Shown here: one piece after another, positions 56,446 through 64,000 of the stretch
How the letters are laid out: each line of letters opens with the position of its first letter
Position numbering within the stretch: the stretch's first letter is position 1
Origin: Panagrolaimus kolymaensis
Taxonomy: Eukaryota; Nematoda; Chromadorea; Rhabditida; Panagrolaimidae
Reading direction: 5' to 3'
Assembly: GCA_028622995.1 (NCBI GenBank)
Contig: JAJQJQ010000009.1
Location: 4,712,001-4,776,000 of the forward strand
Length of the DNA stretch: 64,000 bases
Made by a program: the position numbers and the translations under genes
Notes under the pieces: model-generated
What the model saw: only the letters and a program-made list of their open reading frames with translations
Told to the model about the DNA's origin: nothing
Databases searched by the model: none

Positions 56446-56931
56446 CCTTTTGGGAGCCATTGACCAATTTCCCCAATTTTCCGCTGGAACACTAAAACAG
56501 CATGAATCATAAAAAGCTTCAAATCCCGCATTAAAATTAAATCTTTTTTCTTGTTCAGAATTATTATTATCTTCATCTTTCAAAGGAAGATCATCCACCG
56601 CGGCAATACCTCGAGGTGCACGTTTACGTTCTTCTATCACATGTTCAGGTTTGGGTGGAAGTTCTTCGATTTTATCTTCCGATCGACAACGCCGCAATCG
56701 ACTAAATATAAAACCTTTTGAATCACTTCGACTTTTAGATAAAAGTTGTTCATAACTTGGCGGAGAAATATTTATTGTTGCATCAGTCTTTCGACGAGTA
56801 TGAAGCATTCGACGAACATCGGTTTCAGATTTACATATATTTAAATTCAAATTTTGAGTCGTTGTTGCAGGATGAGAAAGTTTTAATCGAAGTTTAGAAT
56901 TTTGAGGAATATGTATTCGACAATTCGCCAT
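56446..56931 (-). CDS. Probable alternative first exon of copine, or separate small gene
   Basis: Open from ATG at 56,931 for exactly 162 codons to a strong donor (AAAAGG|GTGAGT at 56,446/56,445). It is in phase 0, the same phase as the next copine exon at about 54,266, so MAPKR could continue into EMNPNAP. The sequence is hydrophilic and basic/Ser-rich (CRIHIPQNSKLRLKLSHPA, MLHTRRKTDATINISPPSYE, SRLRRCRSEDKIEELPPKPE), with no known domain. No other downstream exon is visible before copine. A separate gene with an unseen exon is the alternative. Confidence 0.6.
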
Positions 56932-59082
56932 TTCAAATTTTTTAAATTCTAATTTTATTTTTAAACAATTCCAAACAAACAAAATAAAGAAAAATGGAAA
57001 AAATGGCACTTTTTTTCTTCAAAAAAAATATGTGAAAAAGAAAAGAAATAAGAATAACCGCTAATTGGTATTTCTCTGTGACACAGAACAATCAAAGAAT
57101 CTTTTCTTCTTTCTTTTTTTATCCATCAATTGAAAATGCTTCTTTATTTATTTTTTGCTCTATTTTTTTTTTAACTCACATCATTGACAGATGATAATAA
57201 GATAGATAGATTTTAAAGTTAAAAAACACCAATTGTTAAAAATTCCCAAACTCATCAAGGAAGAAAAAAAATATAAAAAATAATGAAAAATTATTTTTCA
57301 TTTTCTTACTTTCTTTTATCTAACTTTTTTAAGTTGTTTCAAATTCAAAATAGAATGAAAAATTACGCATTTAAAAAAGAATTCTTTTCCTGACAGATTG
57401 ATCTCGATCAACGACAAAAATAAATGAATGAGGGTTAAAAGAAGAGGATAAACACCCACGGGATATCGCGGGCGTAAGTTAAGTTTTTTTTTGAAGGTTA
57501 GCAGGCAGGCATTTTTCTCGAGGGCTAAAGGATGGCAAGCAAGCAATCCATTAACCTAAGCTAAGCTGAGTTGAAATGATTATTTAAAAGCTAAGCTTTT
57601 GAGGTTTAAAAAAATAACAGGCATGTTTTCAGCTTAAAATTTTTATGTTGTTTTTGTTGTCAGAAAAGATCAGTTGATACTAAGTTTTTTTTCTTTATAA
57701 TTTTTGTTTTTAATTCTTTTTTCTTTGTTTATGTTTTTGAGCAGCAAAAAGTATTTTTTCCTTTTTTTTATTGAGTTTTTAGTTTCAAATTTATTTCATT
57801 AAGTTTATTTTACAGTTTTTTTCTATTTTTTCCTCGAAAAGAAAAAAGCATTCGATTTCAGTTTTCATTTCTCTTTGCTTTGAAAAAGATGCTTCATCAT
57901 TTTTTTTTTCATATTTTGTTTGAATTAAAAAATGATTAGTTTAAACAACAAAAAAAACCCAAGCATCTGTTTCAGTTATTCTTCTATCATTTCTTTTTAG
58001 AAAATAAAGAAAATCAAATTTAAAGAGTCCTTTGAGAAATAAAAAAATATGCTTTTTGAGTACCCAAAGCCTCTGTGTGTTTTTTATTATCTCTCTTAAT
58101 GCTGTTATTATCTAACCAACCATCCTTTGCTTTGTTGCTTGGATGTTTTTTTCTTTCTTTAATTGCGATCTGACATTCTTCACAAAAAGCTTCCGCCGCT
58201 CAGCCACTTGCCAGTCGACAGCCAGTAATTTTTTTTCATCTTCATTTTCATTCGAGTATTTTTCTTGCGTTTGCTATGATAGCTTCAGCCTCTTTCAAAA
58301 TAGATCTCCCTTCCTCCTCGTTTTTTGATTTATTTATTTTTTTGTTCTGGAAAACGAAAAACTTTTTTTTTTACGTGTACAGTTTCAATTAGCATTTTTG
58401 TTTTATTTCACCTCCTGCTCGTGCGTTGCTTTTTAGTTTCGTTTTTTTTTGTTTCAAGCGCAAAAAATATACATCACAAAATAGAGTGCAAATATAAAAA
58501 AAAATCATCAGCAAAAAAAGCGTCCGTCATTGTTTTCATTTTTTATTTTTAAACTTTGTTTGAAAAAAAGTTTGCTCCGGAAGTTGTTTGTTAGAAGAAG
58601 CGGCGGATTTGCGCGCTTCCTTCCTTTTTATTTTTATTTTTTTATTTCTTTAACTTTTGTGGTTTCTGTTACTGCAACAAGTTTCTTCTCTGCCGCCACC
58701 AAAAAATTTTCAAGTTGCAAATCATTATTTTTTTGGGTTAAAAAGTTTTTTTTCTGTTTGGCATTCCAGCGATTTTAACATCAGAAAAAATAGATAATTA
58801 TCTAAGAAGTCGTCAAACTTCTCCAAGGCTTGAGTAAGTTTTTTTTTCTTCTCTTAATTCTTTTACGTGGTCTATGATGGGTTTGGGTTAAGCGTAAGTG
58901 ATTGATTGATGGACGATGCGAATAAGTTAGTTGTGAAGAGATTTAGTTGACATAAGCTTAGTCGTCGTTGTCTCAAGAAAATATACACATCCGCAATATT
59001 TTAACTCAAAAAACGCGTCGGTTTAAAAACTTGAAATAAAAAATCGATTTTTTTTTTACTTGAACCCTTTTTTTATAGAAGA
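56932..59082. other. Divergent gene-poor region
   Basis: About 2.1 kb between the distal copine exon (minus) and the small heat-shock gene (plus). Homopolymer-rich. Open frames are Phe-rich and look random. It would hold the heat-shock promoter; I could not identify a clear tandem nGAAn heat-shock element. An acceptor TTTATAG ends at 59,078. Confidence 0.45.
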
Positions 59083-59751
59083 ATGACCACCGTAAATCAT
59101 AGCTCTTCTTATAATCGCACATTTGAGCGTAAAGTTGTTGAAGATGGTCCACGAGTAGGAGTTGGAATTCCTGCATCTTCTTTTGGTGGACTTTCAAATA
59201 TGTCAACATTCCAGGTATGCTTTTTTTATTTGGTTTCATTATTATTTTCAATATTCTAATTCCTCAAAATATTAATTTTTCAGCCTTCTTCCTCTTTCAT
59301 TATGAGCCCACATAATTATCATTTTGGTAGTAGCACTTCTGGCTCATTTCATGCAAGTGATGATAGCTTTTCGGCAACTTTGGATGTCTCTGCTTATGCC
59401 CCAGAAGATCTTAAAGTTTCGGTTGTTGGCCGGCATATTGTCATCGAAGCTAAACACCCCGAAAAAGCTGATGAACTTGGTTTGATTGAACGTTCATTTA
59501 CTCGAAAATTTGTTTTACCTAAAAATGCTGATCCCGAAAGTGTTTCAAGCAATTTATCTTCTGATGGTCTTCTCACCGTTCAAGTACTTCCACCCAAACC
59601 AACGGTAAATTGTTTTGAGAAGTTATAATGGAAAACAAAAAAGAAAAATATTTATTTTTAGGAAGTTTCACCATCTCGTCAAATCCCAATTAAAATTGTC
59701 ACCAGTGGAACAACAAATACTCAACAAAATGGAACGGAAAAGAAAAATTGA
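59083..59751 (+). CDS. Small heat-shock protein (alpha-crystallin family)
   Basis: Three exons, 59,083-59,214, 59,284-59,604 and 59,662-59,751; 180 residues. The N-terminal arm is MTTVNHSSSYNRTFERKVVE. The alpha-crystallin domain runs from FSATLDVSAYAPEDLKVSVV through HIVIEAKHPEKAD, IERSFTRKFVLPKNADPESV and SSDGLLTVQVLPP. The C-terminal extension has the I-x-I anchor (RQIPIKIV) used in oligomer assembly. ATP-independent holdase chaperone. Start supported by a trans-splice-like acceptor five bases upstream. Confidence 0.94.
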
Positions 59752-60920
59752 AAAAAATTCAAATAAAAATATTTTTATTAATTGAATTTTAAAAAAAACT
59801 TCTGATTTTTTGCTACTTATTTTTGCTTTATTTCTTTTACATTTTTTGGCTTTATTTTTAACTATTTTTTCTTCTTTATTTCTTAAAGGCGTTGATATTG
59901 TTAATAAAGCGCCAGCAAAATATTTTTTTAAACAACTTTTCTTTAGAAAGTAATGAGTGTAAGAAGGTTTCAACGGGACCTAACTTTTTTTATTATTGGC
60001 ACTTTTTTTATTAGTTTTTGGAAAGAGTAATAATAATAACAAAAACGATAAAAAGCAGTGATAAATATTATTGTAAAATAAAGAAGAGCGAAGAAGGCTG
60101 TAATAGGACAAAGGTAATCAAAACAAGACGAGTAAAAAACCTTGAAATCGTGCATTATTTAGGAGAATACTTTAGGAAGTGGCTTTTTTTTGTTAATTCA
60201 TTAAAACCATCTTCATTTTTCTTATTGGATTGAAGTATTTATTCTTGATAAGCTTCAGGTAATTTATAGAGCTAAGCCTAAGGTCGTGTTCTATCTCTTC
60301 TCTCTTTTCACTCTATTATCGTGGTTAAAAGGAATTAAGAATGAATAAATTATATTCTAATAATCTTGAGCCATAACATGAACCTTGGGGTAAACCGCTA
60401 CACTTACACAATCTATGCCCAAAATGATATAGCAAAAGCTCTTCATTTTACATGTTTATCTTTTTGCTGAGTTTCTGTAAATTCTAAAAGTTCTTCAAGC
60501 CTTCGAACTTCATAATCTTGAAGTTGCATGGTTTTTTTTACAAAATATTAAAACATCCTTAAATTCGTGAGTATCAAATTCATGCTTGGATTTGAGAAAT
60601 TTATAGTTTGGAGAAGAGAATTGAAAGACTTTGGAGTCTAAAATGCATAATTTTGTGCGCTTTAAGAATGCAACAATAAACCAATTTTTCTCCTTTTATT
60701 ACAACACCCAGCTGGTTGCAAACTATTGATTCTTTTCCGTGAAATTTTTTGTCTCTTTCTATCTCTGACTTGCCGTCATTTTTTTCAAATGTTTTTTCTT
60801 CTTTATTCTTAAGGGCTATTATTGTTTTTATTAAAGCGCTAACAAAAATAAAAAAAAATGGAAATTTATTTAACAACTCTTTTTCTTAAGAAAATGGTGA
60901 GTGAGTGTATGACTCTCCTC
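59752..60920. other. Intergenic spacer
   Basis: About 1.2 kb downstream of the small heat-shock gene, AT-rich. Short frames on both strands are not supported. Ends at a MITE. Confidence 0.4.
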
Positions 60921-61092
60921 CACATGACTAGTGTTAAATTCCCGACCCGACCGACAAAAAAGTCGGGAAATTCAAAAAAAGTCGGGATAGAAATTGCTCT
61001 CGGTCGGGAAAGTCGGGAAAAAGTCGGGATAAAAATTTTTGTCGGTCGGGAATTCCCGACTTTTCGGTCGGGGATTTAACACTACACATGAC
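60921..61092. mobile_element. Short hAT-type MITE with 8-bp target-site duplication
   Basis: The element at 60,929-61,084 (156 bp) is flanked by CACATGAC at 60,921-60,928 and 61,085-61,092. It begins TAGTGTTAAATTCCCGACC and ends in the complement of TAGTGTTAAATCCCCGACC, 18 of 19 matching. The interior is built of repeated GTCGGGA motifs in both orientations, so nearly the whole element is palindromic. No transposase. Confidence 0.88.
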
Positions 61093-62356
61093 CAAACAGA
61101 CAAAAAATAATTTTTATTGGCACATTTTTTTAGTAAGGGTAATTGACAACAACAAGAAGAAAAAAAAGTGAAAAAGCAGTGACAAATAAAAAGAAGGCAG
61201 AAGAAGACTTAAAAAAGCAACATCTACTTACTCTACGACGTCGGCTTCTTATTTGGCATATTGATTTAAATAAAATAAAATGAAGACGAGAATAAAAAAA
61301 TGAAAGATTCAAAAAAGCAATAATGAATGAATGCTTGCTTTTTTCTTCGAAAAAGAAAATGAAATGAAAAAACTACACACTTTTATTTTTATGTGTATGT
61401 GTTGGGGCTCCAAATTCAACTGATTATTCAAACAGCAACACATTTTTTTTGAAGAAGAAAAAAGAAAAAGAAAAAATGCATTTTTTTATTTATTTCAAAA
61501 ACATAAGTACCACACCAACAAGCAAAAAGTTGCTTTTTATTTCTGCTTTTTTCTTCTTTTATACACAATTTTTTAAAGCCACGTTTTATATTGTTTAAAA
61601 AAAAGTTTTATTATTTGCAACCTTTGGCTGTTGCTTGCTGTTGCGCAGGCAGCAGCATTCCATTTTTCGTTTTGTTGTAAAATAAGCAAAGCTATCATTT
61701 TTTTAAACTTTTTTTTCTCACATTACAGCTTTTTTATTTTGTGTTTTGTTAAACCAAATAAATAAAAAAAACAGTTGAAAGAAAGAATTGTAAAAAAAAT
61801 TATTTTATTTTTTCACGCACACCTTAAAAATAAAATAATAAAAAAACTTTCACTTTGCATTGTTGAATATTTATTTATTTATTTTGTCCATTTCCAGAAG
61901 AAGAATTTTTTTATTTATTTATTCGTTCGTCGTCTCCAATTTCAATCGATTTTTTCCAAAAAAACCAACCGAAAAAAAAAATTGAGGTTGAAACATAAAA
62001 AAATGTCCTCCTCCTCCACCAACTTCCATGTTTATTTTTTCTTTTTTATTAAAAAAAAATGGATTGAAACCATAGCAATTTTATTTATAAATTTATAAAA
62101 AATTTTTAAGCCCGTAAAAATCTTCTTCCTTTATTTATAAATTCTTTATTACACTTTTTTTTCAATTGAAAATCGAATGAGACAAATAAAACAAAAACGG
62201 GTTTGATCTCGATCGACAAAATCAAAATTAAAATCGATTGGATTTGATTATTTTCTCACTTCTTTTTCTTTCTTTAATGATTCACTATTTTTTTGATCGC
62301 CATTTTTTCAGATGTAAATTTTTATTCTGCCATAAATTATCTGTTATTTTATTTCA
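61093..62356. other. Intergenic spacer
   Basis: About 1.3 kb of AT-rich, homopolymer-rich DNA upstream of the multi-pass protein gene. TTTTTTCAG ending near 62,311 is a likely acceptor for its leader. No gene seen. Confidence 0.45.
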
Positions 62357-63244
62357 ATGGTTTTACGAGTAGCTGCGGCATTTTCCTTATTTTTAACTTT
62401 AATAATTTTTGCTGTTTGTCCATTTTTTCGAAGATCTCGAAGAGGTATTCTATTAACTCATTGGATGATTATAAATTGGTTGAATTCCATTGATTGGGAA
62501 ACATTTAAATATGTCCATGAAGAATCCAATTATTTTTTATTATTGCCCTTAGCAACTTTAATGCTGGCTGCCGATCAACTTTTTAAGCAACCATTTTTGG
62601 AAGATAAATTACTTTGTCAATGGAATTCTGGTTTAATAATTTTATTATTAATTTCCATAGATGCAACTGCCATAATTTTATGCTATAATTTTGCTTATGA
62701 AGCTGCTTTAACGACGTTATTTGTTATGATTTTTGTATTTATTTTGTTGGCAATGAATCAAGAAAAAAGTGTTTTTGAAGGAAATTTTAAGGTTAGTTTT
62801 CTTTTTATTTTTTAAAAATCCAAAATCAAAGCTAGGAGTTTGAATATTTTAAATTTTTTTTATCTTTTTTTAGGATTTAATGGGCGATAGTACCAATAGC
62901 CTTTTCAATAATTATTCGACTTCATTCCATTGCCTTGGAAAACTTGGCGTCTTACTTTACCTTGCCATAACATGTAATTTGTTACGGGAGGTTCGTAGCT
63001 CTTTTTTACTTTTTTTTACCTCAAATATAAACCTTATTTTTTTCTTTAATTTTAGATTGTGCCTTATTCACAACTTAATAGAGCCTTCACTTATTTAATT
63101 TATTTTTTCCTTACTCTTGGCACTTTAAATTTTATTACAACTCCAGCTTATGTTGGAGGTTTAATACAAACAACTAAAGTTATTGGAGCTGCAGTTGCTG
63201 AATATGGTAATCAACATAAACGACTCGATCCACTTCTTGTTTGA
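62357..63244 (+). CDS. Multi-pass membrane protein, unknown
   Basis: Three exons, 62,357-62,791, 62,874-62,990 and 63,056-63,244, joins in frame; 246 residues. About six hydrophobic segments: VAAAFSLFLTLIIFAVCPFF, LLLPLATLMLAADQLF, LIILLLISIDATAIILCY, LTTLFVMIFVFILLAM, LGKLGVLLYLAITCNLL and FTYLIYFFLTLGTLNFI. There is a basic patch after TM1 (RRSRRG) and a Gly-rich segment near the end (YVGGLIQTTKVIGAAVAEYG). No family recognised; possibly nematode-restricted. Confidence 0.75.
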
Positions 63245-63517
63245 AATGAACAAATAATTAGAAATGCAAATAATATTTTTGAAAAAAAACATATCATTTT
63301 TTAAACAAAAAACTTAAAAATTTAAGAGTCTTAAAATAAATAATTTTGTTCACGTGTAATTTTAATTTAATTTGTATTTTTGTTAGCTTTTTGTAAAAAA
63401 TAACTAAAGGCTATAATAGTTTTTTTTGCGAGATTATACAAATTTTATTTTTTTACAAAAAATTTGGTTATATGCAAGGTAAATAAGCAACAATGATAAA
63501 AATAAAAGCAAATAAGT

Positions 63518-64000
63518 TTAGTTTGCACACATAGGAACATCCAAATCCGGTGAAACTTCAGCGATAGTTTCAGCAATGTCTTCAGGAATTGCTTCAGGAT
63601 CGATAATCGCTTCAAAGATGGCTATACCGACATCAACACCAATTTTAGTCATTTCTTCGGTACATTCAGCTTTTGAATTCAAACATAAAGCTCCACATTC
63701 AAACATTCCTTCAGGGCAATATTCCCAGCAAACAGGTCCTGCTTCACCATAGCCTGTCGCGCATCTTTTATAACATAAAAGCCCATCTTGTTCATAACCG
63801 GATGTGCAGGTAAGACCCTTGCCAACTCCACGGCCATATGAATGCTTCGTGCAAGCTATACCGGAATCAGTGAAACCTGAAAGTTTTTTTTGCAAGGTTG
63901 AGTTTACATGGATAAAAGCTACCTTCGTCAGGACAATCAGGGGAGCAGATGCAGCATCCAAAGTTATGAAAGCCTTTCTTGCATTTAGGATAAATCAGCA
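63518..64000 (-). CDS. Cys-rich protein, C-terminal part (gene continues beyond window)
   Basis: Reads off the right edge. Exon 64,000-63,923 (LIYPKCKKGFHNFGCCICSPDCPDE), a 46-bp intron, then FTDSGIACTKHSYGRGVGKG, LTCTSGYEQDGLLCYKRCAT, GYGEAGPVCWEYCPEGMFEC and a Cys-poor tail to TAA at 63,518. Repeated LCY..C..GY.G.GPVCW..CP blocks are typical of a Cys-rich secreted or surface family that I associate with protists, fungi, rotifers and marine invertebrates rather than model nematodes; this is from memory. The start and signal peptide are outside the window. Function unknown. Confidence 0.75.

Noticed and set aside
58143..58778. Three overlapping plus-strand Phe/Ser-rich frames upstream of the heat-shock gene
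   Set aside because: T-rich DNA artefacts without initiation or family signal.

Overview
The window looks like nuclear DNA of a nematode. It is AT-rich, most introns are 45-70 bp with GTAAG...TTTTCAG borders, several start codons sit a few bases after a TTTTCAG-type acceptor (a trans-splicing signature), and there is a nematode-type Ground-like protein gene at 42.8 kb. From memory of the C. elegans map, four neighbours (NitFhit, FAM210-like, TRAP-delta, ZNF593) also lie together on clone Y56A3A of chromosome III. The F-box-like gene at 9.9 kb resembles families I associate with Panagrolaimus and relatives, so a clade IV nematode is my best guess; the genus is inference.

Layout. Bases 1-27.9 kb are a head-to-tail tandem duplication with an 11,727-bp unit. 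Copy 1 holds two small unknown genes, nft-1, a FAM210-like gene, TRAP-delta, ZNF593, the 5' part of an NT5DC gene, the 3' part of an ER HSP90 (GRP94) gene and an F-box-like gene. Copy 2 starts at 11,728. The breakpoint at 8486/8487 is inside two coding exons and joins NT5DC to GRP94 out of frame. In copy 2 the FAM210-like gene is destroyed: 547 bp are replaced by about 7.2 kb of Penelope-like retroelement. NT5DC is intact in copy 2 and FAM210 in copy 1, so each broken gene seen here has, or is expected to have, an intact partner.

The retroelement has a 5'-truncated copy (16,141-18,296) directly followed by a longer copy (18,297-23,329). Its protein has an N-terminal GIY-YIG endonuclease before the reverse transcriptase, the permuted order of the Naiad group. 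Downstream and on the opposite strand lies an intron-containing gene for a 221-residue protein of unknown function, then paired hairpins with complementary loops containing a hammerhead-like core, then a 182-bp tandem repeat. This sense/antisense arrangement is the most novel thing in the window.

27.9-38 kb: proline dehydrogenase (minus), mitochondrial ribosomal protein bS18m (plus), a decayed Helitron with a clear 3' hairpin and CTAG end, a 207-bp hAT-type MITE with an 8-bp target duplication, a small secreted Cys/Thr-rich protein and glycine C-acetyltransferase. Proline dehydrogenase and glycine C-acetyltransferase are both mitochondrial amino-acid catabolic enzymes, but there is no sign that they form an operon.

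38-64 kb: long, homopolymer-rich intergenic DNA with sparse genes: two class A peptide-type GPCRs (38.1-40.9 kb minus, 46.6-49.0 kb plus), the Ground-like protein, an unknown nuclear-looking protein with an apparent 1-base frameshift (49.4-50.3 kb), an acidic tail-anchored protein, a copine with two candidate first exons, a small heat-shock protein, a second hAT-type MITE (60,929-61,084), a multi-pass membrane protein and, at the right edge, part of a cysteine-rich protein. I saw no rRNA, convincing tRNA or CRISPR array.
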